Positions 48,761-59,220 of a stretch of 64,000 bases of DNA are shown here, piece after piece (within the stretch, counting starts at the first letter, position 1; every line of letters starts with the position of its first letter). This stretch comes from Clostridia bacterium (GTDB taxonomy: Bacteria; Bacillota; Clostridia; Oscillospirales; Acutalibacteraceae). The notes under the pieces were generated by a model. It was given only the letters and a program-made list of their open reading frames with translations, had not been told where the DNA came from and did not search any database. The DNA lies in contig CAAEIG010000241.1 of NCBI GenBank assembly GCA_900755895.1, positions 66,995-130,994 of the forward strand. The letters run 5' to 3'. Made by a program: the position numbers and the translations under genes.

Positions 48761-49228
48761 TCATCCGGCCGTCTCCACGGTGACGCGCACTTCCTCTCCC
48801 AACACGTTTTCAAGCAGTACTTTCGCACGCTCGCTTTCGCTGGGATAGGCGAACACTGCCGCCGCCTCGGTTAATACTATGCTGCCATCTTCATTTCTAT
48901 CTGTCAAAACGCGGATTTCTTCTGGTTGCAGTCCCGCCGCCGCCAACAGCCCCCTCACATAGTCCTCACCGTCCTGGCTGGCAGCCGTTTGGTACTCCTC
49001 TTCCAGATAGGAATTCAACTCGTCCTGCTGACTTTCCACCGACGCCCGGGTCAGAGAAAAATCCAAATCCAGATCCAGCGCCGCACCCACTGCTGAGATC
49101 AACAGTCCCAAAGCAACCACGCTGCCCACAAACCGGACCATTTTGTCCTCTGGACAAAGCTTTTGCAGTAATTCCCCAGCAATGAGAACTGTGCAGACCA
49201 TCAACAGCGTTTCCACTAAATGATTCAT
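48761..49228 (-). CDS. spoIIIAF: Stage III sporulation protein AF
   Basis: A 155-aa protein with two N-terminal membrane helices (about 7-24 and 33-54) and a soluble C-terminal domain related to ring-building motifs. The L-x-x-L-C-P-E-D-K-M-V-R-F-V-x-x-V-V-A-L-G-L-L pattern fits SpoIIIAF. The ATG at 49228 overlaps the spoIIIAE stop (ATGA), so the frame open upstream is not used. Confidence 0.9.
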   Translation of the reverse strand: MNHLVETLLMVCTVLIAGELLQKLCPEDKMVRFVGSVVALGLLISAVGAALDLDLDFSLTRASVESQQDELNSYLEEEYQTAASQDGEDYVRGLLAAAGLQPEEIRVLTDRNEDGSIVLTEAAAVFAYPSESERAKVLLENVLGEEVRVTVETAG

Positions 49229-50328
49229 AAGCTTCCTTTCACAAACAGTACCAAGGCTGTGCTGACCACCACCGCTGCACACACACTGACTAAAACCGCC
49301 AACACCAGCTTTGCTACCGAACTGCAAGCCCCAAATAGAGCGCTCAGTTTTGGGGTGTCAAACAGCTCTGCCGCCGTTTGCCCTAGCAGGCACACGCCCA
49401 TCCAGAGAACCGCTTGCAGAATGGTGGGAACAAAAATACACAGAGCCGCCAACACGCCAAAGGCTCCCACTCCAGATTTGACAATCTGCAAACTGGACTG
49501 AATGGCTCCCACCGCGTCTCCAAAAGCGCCTCCTACAATGGGAATTGCCGAGGAGGCAATGAGCTTTACTGTTTTGCCGGACGCTGCATCCACCTGGGCA
49601 TTGAGCACCGTCTGCACCGACAGGATCCCGGAAAACAGTGTGACAGCAAATACCAGCATCCATTTGGAAAAGCTGTACAGGCTTGTCAGCAAGCGGTCAA
49701 ATTTCATACCACACAGCGAGGAGGCCAAGGACAGCATGAGAAACGCATGAAGCAAAGGCATCAGCAGAGCTTTGGACACACCGGCGATCAACCCGCTGGC
49801 CGCCAGGGTGAGAAAACTGTAAGAACCACTCACCGCTGTATTCCCTGAGGCAACCAAGAGCGCCGAATACACCGGGACGCTGGCACTCAGAAATACACAG
49901 GCGCTGTCAATTACCTCTTCTGCGGCGCGAATGAGCTCCAGCAAAGGAGCAGTCAGCACACTGGCACAGGCCAACGTCCCTGCTAGGAGAGCAGCTCCGC
50001 TTCCCTCCTCAAAGCAACCCGCCAAACGGCAGAGAATTACCACTGCCAACAGAGCCGCCACCCCTTTGAGGGGAGCAGTGAGCTTTTCCCGAAGCATCTG
50101 GGAAATGGCCTGAAACAGGCCCTCCCCGTCAGACGCTCCCCACATTCCATCCTCCACCCCAGCTTGGGATAGCAAATCCTGCGTTCCCTGGTCCAGGGAA
50201 TCGTACAGCTCCCCTGCACCACTCTTTTCATAGATTTCTGAGAGCTCCGACGCCTGCACCCGGCAGGGCACCAGCAGGAACAGCGCCACCGCTGCCAAGC
50301 ACAGCAGGAGCATCCGTTTTGGCTGCAA
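49225..50328 (-). CDS. spoIIIAE: Stage III sporulation protein AE
   Basis: Polytopic membrane protein of the channel, 367 aa. Signal-like N-terminus (1-26), then a soluble stretch and about seven helices. The conserved G-x-x-A-L-L-A-x-V-I-L-C-R-L and S-S-A-I-P-I-V-G-G-A-F-G-D-A-V motifs are seen. The start is TTG 50328, with GGAAG 7 nt before it; an internal ATG at 50313 has no ribosome site. Confidence 0.93.
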   Translation of the reverse strand: MQPKRMLLLCLAAVALFLLVPCRVQASELSEIYEKSGAGELYDSLDQGTQDLLSQAGVEDGMWGASDGEGLFQAISQMLREKLTAPLKGVAALLAVVILCRLAGCFEEGSGAALLAGTLACASVLTAPLLELIRAAEEVIDSACVFLSASVPVYSALLVASGNTAVSGSYSFLTLAASGLIAGVSKALLMPLLHAFLMLSLASSLCGMKFDRLLTSLYSFSKWMLVFAVTLFSGILSVQTVLNAQVDAASGKTVKLIASSAIPIVGGAFGDAVGAIQSSLQIVKSGVGAFGVLAALCIFVPTILQAVLWMGVCLLGQTAAELFDTPKLSALFGACSSVAKLVLAVLVSVCAAVVVSTALVLFVKGSL

Positions 50329-50340
50329 AGCGTCACTTCC

Positions 50341-50730
50341 TCACATTGCGGCAATCTCGCCCAGGTATTCCAATATCTGTCCCACCGCCGGCAGGGCAGC
50401 CGCCAGCACAGCTGCTCTGGCTGCCAGCTCCACTGTGTAGGACAGTGCAGATTCCCCGGCATCTTTACATAGCCTGGCTACAACCTGGCCCACCACCGTG
50501 ATCCCTACGGCTCGCAGCATCAAGCTCACCGCTTCTCCGGCCAAGGGTCCTGCCGAAGCCATTTCCCTCACCTGACGGAACAGGGGATCCGCCCGATCCA
50601 GGATCACCAACAGCAGCACCACTGCCGCTCCCAGGCTGATGAGCAGGGCATATTCCTTGTTGCTCTTCTGGACCAGTGCGGCAAACAACACAGCGCACAA
50701 GGCCAGCACTCCAATGCCAAACAGTTCCAC
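50341..50730 (-). CDS. spoIIIAD: Stage III sporulation protein AD
   Basis: A 129-aa membrane protein with four helices, V-Q-K-S-N-K-E-Y-A-L-L-I-S-L near the start and the K-D-A-G-E-S-A-L motif near residue 90, the family signature. The GTG start at 50730 comes 2 nt after the spoIIIAC stop without a clear ribosome site, so translation is likely coupled. Confidence 0.92.
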   Translation of the reverse strand: MELFGIGVLALCAVLFAALVQKSNKEYALLISLGAAVVLLLVILDRADPLFRQVREMASAGPLAGEAVSLMLRAVGITVVGQVVARLCKDAGESALSYTVELAARAAVLAAALPAVGQILEYLGEIAAM

Positions 50731-50732
50731 GG

Positions 50733-50927
50733 CTACAGGGAGAAAATGGACTTGACTGCCTGAAACAGGGCATCGATTTGGCGAATAATCATCATCAACA
50801 CCACAATCAAGCCCGCCAGGGTGGTCATCATGGCTTGCTCTTCCCTGCCGGATCGCATGAGAAGCTGGTTGAGCACAGCCACAATGATTCCAATGGCCGC
50901 AATTTGAAAAATCAGGTCCACATCCAC
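50733..50927 (-). CDS. spoIIIAC: Stage III sporulation protein AC
   Basis: A 64-aa protein with two membrane helices: D-L-I-F-Q-I-A-A-I-G-I-I-V-A-V-L-N at the start and a second with V-V-L-M-M-I-I. The start is GTG 50927, 8 nt after GGGAGG. A second GTG two codons later is a minor option. Short length is normal for the family. Confidence 0.92.
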   Translation of the reverse strand: MDVDLIFQIAAIGIIVAVLNQLLMRSGREEQAMMTTLAGLIVVLMMIIRQIDALFQAVKSIFSL

Positions 50928-50956
50928 AGGTCGCGCCTCCCTTTTCAGTCCTTTGT

Positions 50957-51448
50957 TTACAACAGCAGCAGTGCTAGGGCTGTCCCCGCAAAAAGTCCCA
51001 GCGCCACGGAGATTTTTGCCTTTTGCCCAGCCTCCTCCCTTGCCTGGAGCAACCGGGGCTCCAATAAGGAAGCGTACAGGCCGATATGTTCCAGCTGGCC
51101 CTGGGTGTCGGTAACTCCCAAGCCTGCCACAAAGTTCAGATAGAGCTCCAAATCGCCCCGGTCCCACAGCAAGGTCCGCCCCGCTCGCTCCAGTGCTCTG
51201 GCGGGATCCGTGAGAAACTCCCCGTCCCGCTCAGCTATGCGGCAAAACCGGGAACTCTGGAGATCTAGAATCATCTCAGGAAGGCTTTCCGCAGCATAAC
51301 GGATCCCCGTCTGAAACCTTTGCAGCATTGCTTTGAGATCAAGCAGCAGACGGGCCCGGCGCCGCAGCCTCACCGCTCCTAACATCCCCGCAAGCAAACC
51401 GCTGAGAATAATGAGCACCCCGCCCAATAGTTTCAAGAGTTTCCTCAC
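50957..51448 (-). CDS. spoIIIAB: Stage III sporulation protein AB
   Basis: A 163-aa protein with an N-terminal membrane helix, a GspF-like helical domain (F-Q-T-G-I-R-Y-A-A-E-S-L-P-E) and a C-terminal helix. Its N-terminus L-K-L-L-G-G-V-L-I-I-L matches other SpoIIIAB proteins, so GTG at 51448 is right. This leaves 110 nt overlapping spoIIIAA. Confidence 0.92.
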   Translation of the reverse strand: MRKLLKLLGGVLIILSGLLAGMLGAVRLRRRARLLLDLKAMLQRFQTGIRYAAESLPEMILDLQSSRFCRIAERDGEFLTDPARALERAGRTLLWDRGDLELYLNFVAGLGVTDTQGQLEHIGLYASLLEPRLLQAREEAGQKAKISVALGLFAGTALALLLL

Positions 51449-52355
51449 CCCCTTCCGGTGTCACGGACAGGATTGATACCGGCTCTCCCGGCGCCTCCCT
51501 GCCAGAAAGACATACCGCTGTACGAAAAGCTCCTGTCTCCAGCAAAGCACGGCAAAGAGGCCGCTCCCAGAGCCTTTCCGCTTCTCCGTGGACGGACGCC
51601 ACTAAAGCCGCTCCCGCTGCGGATGCCCTCCGCACTGCCTCCAAATCACGAGGCGCCAATTCGTCCAGAAAAATCACCTGGGGGGACAGGGTGCGAATTG
51701 CCATGTCCAACCCGGCTTCTTTGGGATACCCCTGAAGCAAATCTGCATTGGGCCCCAGATCAAAACCGCCAAGCTCCCCACGCTCGTCCACCAATGCCAC
51801 CCGACAACTGGCACCAAACCTCCCCATGGACAGGGAGCGCGCCACATCCCGCAGCAATGTGGTTTTACCGCTGGAAGGTGGGCCCACAACGAGCAAACCT
51901 TGCTCTAAGGGAACACCTTCCAAAAACAGCCTGTCCCCGCAGCCGATCACCTGTCTGGGCACACGGTATACCAAGGAGGTCACGTCTCGCACAGAGCGAA
52001 CCGCACCTCCTGCCACTACAGCGGATCCACAGAGTCCCACCCGGCAGTTCTCGCCCAAGCGCACATAGCCTTGGCGAATTTCCTCCTCGTGCCGAAACAC
52101 GGAGTACCCGCAGGCCTGCAAAAACAATTCCCGAAGCTGCTGGGACGTTGTCACAACACCGTCCTCCGCCGCACGTGAGACTCCACCCCGCCTGGTCAGG
52201 AACAGCACACCCTCCTTTCCACTGATGGAGACCGGCTGGTCCCGCACTACGTGGATATCATACGCCTGGTCTTTCACTCGCTCCGGAATCACCAGAAGCA
52301 AGTCCCGATACAAGGGGATCTGTCTGGCAACATAGTCAAAACCGGAAGGTTCCAT
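51339..52355 (-). CDS. spoIIIAA: Stage III sporulation protein AA, AAA ATPase
   Basis: Secretion-type ATPase thought to power the feeding-tube channel. 338 aa, longer than the roughly 307 aa of B. subtilis. Walker A G-P-P-S-S-G-K-T-T, V-A-L-V-D-E-R-G-E-L-G, and Walker B V-I-F-L-D-E-L are clear. After S-I-L-S-V-T-P-E-G-G the last 34 or so residues are read out of frame inside spoIIIAB and look non-conserved. A run of five Gs at 51448-51452 is where this begins. ATG 52355 follows GGAGGG. Confidence 0.92.
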   Translation of the reverse strand: MEPSGFDYVARQIPLYRDLLLVIPERVKDQAYDIHVVRDQPVSISGKEGVLFLTRRGGVSRAAEDGVVTTSQQLRELFLQACGYSVFRHEEEIRQGYVRLGENCRVGLCGSAVVAGGAVRSVRDVTSLVYRVPRQVIGCGDRLFLEGVPLEQGLLVVGPPSSGKTTLLRDVARSLSMGRFGASCRVALVDERGELGGFDLGPNADLLQGYPKEAGLDMAIRTLSPQVIFLDELAPRDLEAVRRASAAGAALVASVHGEAERLWERPLCRALLETGAFRTAVCLSGREAPGEPVSILSVTPEGGEETLETIGRGAHYSQRFACGDVRSGEAAAPGPSAA

Positions 52356-52385
52356 TGCCTTCCCTCCTTTGTCCAATGGATGTTC

Positions 52386-52413
52386 ATATCTATGGACAGG
52401 GTCTGGAAAATAG
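52386..52413 (-). promoter_or_regulatory. Possible sigma-E promoter of spoIIIA
   Basis: CATAGATAT (52386-52394) lies 14 nt after CTATT (52409-52413), minus strand. The -10 is identical to that before sipL; the -35 has one mismatch to ATATT. SpoIIIA is under sigma-E in Bacillus. Confidence 0.45.
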
Positions 52414-52421
52414 AACAACAT

Positions 52422-52452
52422 AAAAAAGCCCCCGCTAAATTGCGGGGGCTTT
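52422..52452 (-). terminator. Terminator after the Nudix gene
   Basis: AAGCCCCCGC (52426-52435) pairs with GCGGGGGCTT (52442-52451) around TAAATT. A T-run follows on the minus strand. Confidence 0.9.
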
Positions 52453-52466
52453 CCTCTAGAGACGCA

Positions 52467-52886
52467 TCACGCCTCTTTCATCCGATTGTAATATTGCAAA
52501 AAGGATTGCAGCACGCTGCGGTCTGTGGCATAAGTGACCAGAGCCAAGGCCTGATCCTGGGGCTCCCAACGAAGCTCCAAAACCTCTTCCGGCTGGGGAC
52601 GGGCATCGTTGGCTTTGACTTTGGCAGCGAAGTAAACCACGTCCTTCATCACGCCGGCTTTGGGTGAATAGGTCACAGTCTCCCGAAAACCAGTATCCAG
52701 ATCCACAGCCAGACCGGTCTCCTCCTGAATCTCCCGGAGAGCCGTTTCCGACTCGGTTTCATTCTTCTCCACATGGCCCTTGGGGAAGGCCCAATGCCCG
52801 CCGTTTCGATGCTTAATCAGCAAAATTTCCGGGCTGCCATCCTCCATACGGTATACTACCGCGCCACAGGATTTTTCTTTTTTCAA
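52467..52886 (-). CDS. Nudix hydrolase
   Basis: Pyrophosphohydrolase of 139 aa. The Nudix box G-H-V-E-K-N-E-T-E-S-E-T-A-L-R-E-I-Q-E-E-T-G-L is complete (about 38-60). C-G-A-V-V-Y-R and W-A-F-P-K-G-H resemble the diadenosine tetraphosphate hydrolase group, but the substrate is not certain. TTG at 52886 is chosen because GGAG lies 8 nt upstream; GTG at 52904 precedes that site. Confidence 0.88.
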   Translation of the reverse strand: MKKEKSCGAVVYRMEDGSPEILLIKHRNGGHWAFPKGHVEKNETESETALREIQEETGLAVDLDTGFRETVTYSPKAGVMKDVVYFAAKVKANDARPQPEEVLELRWEPQDQALALVTYATDRSVLQSFLQYYNRMKEA

Positions 52887-52916
52887 GGGAACCACTCCTT
52901 TCACTGGGAAATGACA

Positions 52917-52952
52917 AAGGACCTGCCCGGGCTACCCCAGGCGGGCCCTTTT
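52917..52952 (-). terminator. Terminator after galM
   Basis: AAAGGACCTGCC (52917-52928) pairs with GGCGGGCCCTTT, with one wobble and one mismatch. Minus-strand reading ends in Ts. Confidence 0.65.
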
Positions 52953-52958
52953 ATCCGC

Positions 52959-54005
52959 TTACTTTACCGAAAAGCGATACTCTGTGACAGAAGTGAACGG
53001 CTTGCCGGGCTGCAAATACTGGAAGGGGAAGTTCTCGTGATTCACGGAATCCGGATAGTACTGAGTCTCCAGGCACAGGGCAGAATGAGCCTTCATGGGA
53101 TTGCCGTCCTTGCCCACCAAGCCAGCGTCGGGCTTGTTGAAGGTATACAGCTGCACGCCGGGCAGATCGGACCAAACTTCCATCACGCGGCCGCTCTCGG
53201 GCTCATAGGCTTCGGCAAATTTCCGGAAGCCTTCGCCTTCCACGCAGAAGTTGTGGTCAAATCCGCCGTTGAGCTGGATCATAGCGTCATCAGCAAACAT
53301 ATCATCGCCCAGCTTCTTGGCAGTGGTGAAGTCCAGAGGACCGCCTACCACGGAAGCAATGGTGCCATCGGGGATCAGATCCTGGGAAACAGGAGTGGTC
53401 TCCTTGGCGTTGATGGTCAAATAAGTACCCAGCACATCCTTCTGGGGATCGCCAGTGAGGTTGAAGAAGGAGTGATTGGTGGGGTTGAAGGGAGTTTCCT
53501 GATCGCTCTCAGCATCGTACTGAATGGCCAGGGTATTGTCCTGCTTCAAAGTATAGGTCACCTTCATCTTCAGGTTGCCGGGATATCCCTCATCTCCATC
53601 GGGGCTCTCATAAGTATAGGTGATGGAAGGCTCTGCCTCATCAGCCACCTGGGCATCCCACAGCACCTGGTGATACCCGCCAGGGCCACCGTGCAGAGAG
53701 TTGTTCCCATCGTTCTTGGCCAAAGTGTAGGTCTTGCCGCCCAGTGTAAACTGTGCTCCGCCAATGCGGTTGGCGTAACGGCCCACAAAGGTTCCCTGGT
53801 AGTTGGCGCCAAAATACTCCTCCAGAGTGCGATGACCCAATACCACATCTCCCAGTCTGCCCAGCTTATCCGGCACCAGCAGTTCCACAATACGGCAGCC
53901 ATAAGGTGTGGTCACCAGGGTCATACCGTGAGCATTTACCAAAGTGTACAGAGCGACCTCACGGCCGTCAGGCAATGTTCCAAATACAGACTTCTCCACA
54001 GACAT
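52959..54005 (-). CDS. galM: Aldose 1-epimerase (mutarotase)
   Basis: Interconverts alpha and beta anomers of glucose or galactose. 348 aa. N-R-I-G-G near residue 80, L-H-G-G-P-G-G-Y-H, the catalytic His in N-P-T-N-H-S-F-F-N-L and Glu in L-E-T-Q-Y-Y-P-D are all present. Encoded 2 nt after the glucokinase, an apt pair: the epimerase supplies the anomer for phosphorylation. Confidence 0.96.
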   Translation of the reverse strand: MSVEKSVFGTLPDGREVALYTLVNAHGMTLVTTPYGCRIVELLVPDKLGRLGDVVLGHRTLEEYFGANYQGTFVGRYANRIGGAQFTLGGKTYTLAKNDGNNSLHGGPGGYHQVLWDAQVADEAEPSITYTYESPDGDEGYPGNLKMKVTYTLKQDNTLAIQYDAESDQETPFNPTNHSFFNLTGDPQKDVLGTYLTINAKETTPVSQDLIPDGTIASVVGGPLDFTTAKKLGDDMFADDAMIQLNGGFDHNFCVEGEGFRKFAEAYEPESGRVMEVWSDLPGVQLYTFNKPDAGLVGKDGNPMKAHSALCLETQYYPDSVNHENFPFQYLQPGKPFTSVTEYRFSVK

Positions 54006-54007
54006 GA

Positions 54008-54964
54008 TTATTCCTCCTTACCCAACAGTGCGGCGCCGATAATGCCCGCATCATTCCCCAGCTCAGCACGGCACACCACCGTCTTTTTGCTGGAATTCAT
54101 CGCATACTGCTCATTCTCCACAAAGGCGCGCACAGGTCCCAGCAGCGTCTCGCCCTCATTGGAGATGCCGCCGCCCACGCACAGGATATCAGGCTGGAAA
54201 ATGTTGATCATGTTGGTGATGCCAACACTGACATATTTGACATAGTCATCCACAATGGCCTGGCCCACAGGGTCTCCCTGACGCATGGCGTCAAAGGCGG
54301 TACGGCCGCTGACCTTGCTCAGGTCGCCGTCCACAAGCTTCCAGATGATGGAATCCTTCGGAGCCTTTTCCATGTGCTCTTTGGTGGTCTTGATCAGACC
54401 GGTGGCAGAAGCATAAGCCTCCCAGCAGCCCTTACGGCCGCAAGTACAGGGACGACCATCCACCTGAATGACGGTATGACCCAACTCAGCTCCGGCAAAA
54501 TTGCTGCCGGAATAGATCTTATGGTTGATGATCACGCCGCCGCCTACACCGGTGCCCAGAGTAATGGCAACCGCATTGTCCGCACCCTTCAGTGCACCGG
54601 CAACATATTCGCCGTAAGCCGCTGCATTGGCATCGTTCTCCATCACTACACGCTTGCCGTCCAGGCGGTCAGAGAGCATCTGGCCCAGAGGAGTGTAAGA
54701 GAAAGGCAGATTGTTGGCAAACTCGATCATACCGCTGGCGCGATTGACCGTTCCGGGAGAGCCCAGGCCCACCCAGGGCACATCATCCAGGGTCAGACCA
54801 GCATTTTTCAGAGCTTCCTTTGCAGTGGCAGCCATGGCGTCCGCTACCTGCTCCGGGCTGTCCACCTGGGTCTTGGAAGTTGCCCTGGCAATAATCTTCA
54901 TGTTCTCGTCAACGATTCCGACGGCGATATTGGTGCCGCCTAAGTCGATTCCAAGGTAATGCAT
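54008..54964 (-). CDS. glk: ROK-family glucokinase
   Basis: ATP-dependent glucose kinase, 318 aa. G-I-D-L-G-G-T-N-I at the start, E-N-D-A-N-A-A-A-Y-G-E catalytic region, G-T-G-V-G-G-G motif, and the ROK zinc site C-T-C-G-R-K-G-C-W-E are present. ATG 54964 follows AAAGGAG; the frame is open upstream to 55117 but crosses the promoter. ROK repressors have an added HTH, which is absent here. Confidence 0.93.
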   Translation of the reverse strand: MHYLGIDLGGTNIAVGIVDENMKIIARATSKTQVDSPEQVADAMAATAKEALKNAGLTLDDVPWVGLGSPGTVNRASGMIEFANNLPFSYTPLGQMLSDRLDGKRVVMENDANAAAYGEYVAGALKGADNAVAITLGTGVGGGVIINHKIYSGSNFAGAELGHTVIQVDGRPCTCGRKGCWEAYASATGLIKTTKEHMEKAPKDSIIWKLVDGDLSKVSGRTAFDAMRQGDPVGQAIVDDYVKYVSVGITNMINIFQPDILCVGGGISNEGETLLGPVRAFVENEQYAMNSSKKTVVCRAELGNDAGIIGAALLGKEE

Positions 54965-55014
54965 AAAACATGCTCCTTTGTGCAAAAATTCTGGGTACTC
55001 CCCAATTAACTTTA

Positions 55015-55044
55015 AGTATACTATAGATTGGTGACAAATGTAAA
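55015..55044 (-). promoter_or_regulatory. Promoter of glk-galM
   Basis: TTTACA (55039-55044) and TATACT (55015-55020), minus strand, with an 18-nt spacer. Confidence 0.65.
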
Positions 55045-55088
55045 TGTTTTCTGCAAAATATTTTGGCCTTTTTTGCGTCGCTCTCCCC

Positions 55089-55117
55089 TTGCTTTTCCTC
55101 TGTTGTTGTGATAACAT
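55089..55117 (+). promoter_or_regulatory. Promoter of tRNA-Leu
   Basis: TTGCTT (55089-55094) and TAACAT (55112-55117) with a 17-nt spacer, 15 nt before the mature tRNA. Confidence 0.5.
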
Positions 55118-55132
55118 ATATGGGATAGATTT

Positions 55133-55219
55133 GCCGCTATGGTGAAATTGGCAGACACAAGGGACTTAAAATCCCTCGGTAGAAATACCGTACCGGTTCA
55201 AGTCCGGTTGGCGGCACCA
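55133..55219 (+). tRNA. tRNA-Leu (anticodon TAA)
   Basis: 87 nt including the encoded CCA (55217-55219). The acceptor stem GCCGCTA pairs with TGGCGGC. The anticodon stem AGGGA/TCCCT encloses TAA at 55167-55169. A long variable arm (CGGTAGAAATACCG) shows a class II tRNA, and GGTTCAAGTCC is the T-arm. Confidence 0.97.
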
Positions 55220-55235
55220 GCGAGTTTTTCGCCGG

Positions 55236-55267
55236 AAAGCGCACCTCTTTTTAGGGGTGCGCTTTTT
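55236..55267 (+). terminator. Terminator after tRNA-Leu
   Basis: AAAGCGCACC (55236-55245) pairs with GGTGCGCTTT (55256-55265), then Ts. The 55270-55505 stretch that follows is AT-rich and I see no gene in it. Confidence 0.9.
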
Positions 55268-55507
55268 CTATGCCTGTTTCAAAAGGGAAGGGACGGCGCA
55301 GCTTTTCAGCCAAAACCGTCCCTTACGGAAAGAAATGAGAAACTCACTTATAATCAAAGTATTCACAATCGCCGAAACAAAATTGACAAAACGCCCTTTG
55401 GAAATCAGGTATCGTTTCGCTTAGTTGTATTTTACCACATTTTTTGAAAATCGCAAGGGTTTTGTCGACAATTTTATTAAAATTTTGATAAAAGCTCCTA
55501 CACAAGC

Positions 55508-55537
55508 AAAAAACCCGCGATTCTTCTCGCGGGTTTT
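55508..55537 (-). terminator. Terminator after the FGGY kinase
   Basis: AAAACCCGCGA (55510-55520) pairs with TCGCGGGTTTT (55527-55537). T-runs on both sides make it bidirectional. Confidence 0.9.
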
Positions 55538-55553
55538 CTTTTTTCATAGTTAT

Positions 55554-56888
55554 TCACGACAGTCCCAACCACTCCGTCAGTGAAAGTCTCTCCACAGCCG
55601 CAAGAGCACTGACAGCCGCTCCAAACGCAGCCTCTTCCTGATTGTCTACCAGAGCAACCGGCATTTGAAAACGCTCTTCCAATGCTCGGCGAAGAGCGGG
55701 ATTACGACGAGCTCCATTTCCAGAACAGGCCAGATATCCACGAGAGATTCCTGTACCCTGGCAAATTACCTGATAGAGTTCAACCAGCTCCTCCGCCATA
55801 CCGTTTAGCACTCCGCGAATCAGGCTGACAGGATGAAAATTGCTCACGCGAATCCCCTGAATCCCACCAGCTTCATCAGGGTTCTCCCGGGTACCAGCAA
55901 AGGTGGTTTTCACCTGCCACCCCTCTCGGGAAGTATCCTCCAACAGTCTTGCCATGACATCGTACTGGGGAACGTCAGGCGCCCCTGCCGCCACAGCGTA
56001 CTCCCGGAAAAAGCCCTCCAAAGCGGCATAGGCAGCACCGCCACACAAAGTCGCCCCTACCAGCAGAAAACTTCCCCCCAAGAAGGGACGAGCTTCAATC
56101 CCAGGGCCTTCAAACGCTTTGGGTGACCAAACTGAGATCTGCCCTCCCGTGCCAAAATTTGCCAAAACAGTCTCCCCTGCTCGGCGCACGGATCCCAAAA
56201 AGCTGGCTTGGTTGTCACCCAAGGACACGCTGACCGAAATCCCACGGTACGTTCCCAGAAGTTCCAGCTCCTGGGTAACCTGGGGGAACAAGCCAGGATC
56301 CATGCCCAGTTCCCGGATGGCTTCCTCTTGGAACGCCATAGCTTCCCGGTCAAACAAGCCTAGGCTAGCCGCTTGACTGCTGTGGATCAATGGCGTCTTT
56401 CTTCCGGTGAGATACATTCCCACATAGTCTGCAATGGTACAGAAAGACACTGCCTCCTGAGGAACCAAATGATTCTTGACATTATACAAGTGGGTCACAG
56501 CTCCATAGCCTGGTGCTGCGTAGAGTCCCTGCTCGCTCAACTGCTGGCTGAGACTCTTTCCTTGGTCGTCCAGCAGACCGCCTCGACCATCCTGCCACGT
56601 ATATAGTGGACTGACTGCCTTGCCTTCCCCATTCACATACACAATGCCATGCATCTGCCCTGTCAGGCCAATGGAGACCACATCTGAATATTTCTTGAGG
56701 AGCTCCTCCAAAACCGGCAGAATCCGAGACAGGATCACCTCCGTATCTTGGACTCGCTCCCACGAAAAGCTCGTCTTGAGAAAGCTTCCATTCTCCAACG
56801 TTCGCTTTTCTATAACCTGAGGGTTCTCGCCATCAACCAGATTCATGCTGACTGTTGTTGTGCCAATGTCAATCCCGATGCTTTTCAT
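55554..56888 (-). CDS. FGGY carbohydrate kinase, sedoheptulokinase-like
   Basis: Sugar kinase of 444 aa. G-I-D-I-G-T-T-T-V is the ATP-fold start. G-Q-M-H-G-I-V, T-W-Q-D-G-R, I-A-D-Y-V, S-S-Q-A-A-S-L-G, L-G-D-N-Q-A-S and G-T-G-G-Q align step by step with animal sedoheptulokinase (as I recall that sequence), more so than with xylulokinase. If so, it makes sedoheptulose 7-phosphate, a transketolase substrate. ATG 56888 follows AGGAGG. Single gene with its own promoter and terminator. Confidence 0.8.
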   Translation of the reverse strand: MKSIGIDIGTTTVSMNLVDGENPQVIEKRTLENGSFLKTSFSWERVQDTEVILSRILPVLEELLKKYSDVVSIGLTGQMHGIVYVNGEGKAVSPLYTWQDGRGGLLDDQGKSLSQQLSEQGLYAAPGYGAVTHLYNVKNHLVPQEAVSFCTIADYVGMYLTGRKTPLIHSSQAASLGLFDREAMAFQEEAIRELGMDPGLFPQVTQELELLGTYRGISVSVSLGDNQASFLGSVRRAGETVLANFGTGGQISVWSPKAFEGPGIEARPFLGGSFLLVGATLCGGAAYAALEGFFREYAVAAGAPDVPQYDVMARLLEDTSREGWQVKTTFAGTRENPDEAGGIQGIRVSNFHPVSLIRGVLNGMAEELVELYQVICQGTGISRGYLACSGNGARRNPALRRALEERFQMPVALVDNQEEAAFGAAVSALAAVERLSLTEWLGLS

Positions 56889-56919
56889 AAGTCTTCCTCC
56901 TTCGGGCTTTTGGAGCTTC

Positions 56920-56949
56920 ATTATAACGACGGACCCAACTGATTGTCAA
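56920..56949 (-). promoter_or_regulatory. Promoter of the FGGY kinase
   Basis: Perfect TTGACA (56944-56949) and TATAAT (56920-56925), minus strand, with an 18-nt spacer. Confidence 0.8.
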
Positions 56950-56954
56950 GGCGC

Positions 56955-56983
56955 AAAAAAGCCCCCGGCAAAAAGCCAGGGGC
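56955..56983 (-). terminator. Terminator after groEL
   Basis: GCCCCCGGC (56961-56969) pairs with GCCAGGGGC (56975-56983) with one wobble, followed by six Ts on the minus strand. Confidence 0.85.
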
Positions 56984-57015
56984 CATTTTTTGCAAAGACG
57001 TTCTTTAAGCGGGAA

Positions 57016-58647
<1,632 letters not shown>

Positions 58648-58706
58648 TCAAATCCTTTCTTCACTCAATTTTAAACTGTATAAAGAACGGGATGAATTCT
58701 CTCGTT

Positions 58707-59093
<387 letters not shown>

Positions 59094-59160
59094 AACCGCT
59101 GGAAACCAGCGAAAAAGAATTTGCATTTCAATTCACCGGATCGCTCCGATGTTTTGTGGA

Positions 59161-59187
59161 TTAGCACTCTTTATCCCCGAGTGCTAA
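59161..59187 (-). promoter_or_regulatory. CIRCE element (HrcA operator)
   Basis: TTAGCACTC (59161-59169), nine bases and GAGTGCTAA (59179-59187) are a perfect consensus CIRCE, placed right after the -10 box. Confidence 0.97.
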
Positions 59188-59191
59188 GACT

Positions 59192-59220
59192 ATTGTAATC
59201 ACATGGTCAGGAAAAGTCAA
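59192..59220 (-). promoter_or_regulatory. groES-groEL promoter
   Basis: TTGACT (59215-59220) and TACAAT (59192-59197), minus strand, with a 17-nt spacer. The rest of the 58992-59339 gap holds the leader and AT-rich sequence. Confidence 0.85.

Noticed and set aside
52773..54245. A 490-codon plus-strand frame opposite galM and glk
   Set aside because: Antisense shadow of two well-supported genes; no start signal.
55344..55547. A 67-codon minus-strand frame between tRNA-Leu and the FGGY kinase
   Set aside because: AT-rich, no ribosome site, overlaps the terminator and has no family resemblance.
59097..59111. CGCTGG-AAA-CCAGCG hairpin in the groES leader as a terminator
   Set aside because: Short stem with only a weak T tail and placed between promoter and groES; it may shape the leader but a terminator is not supported.
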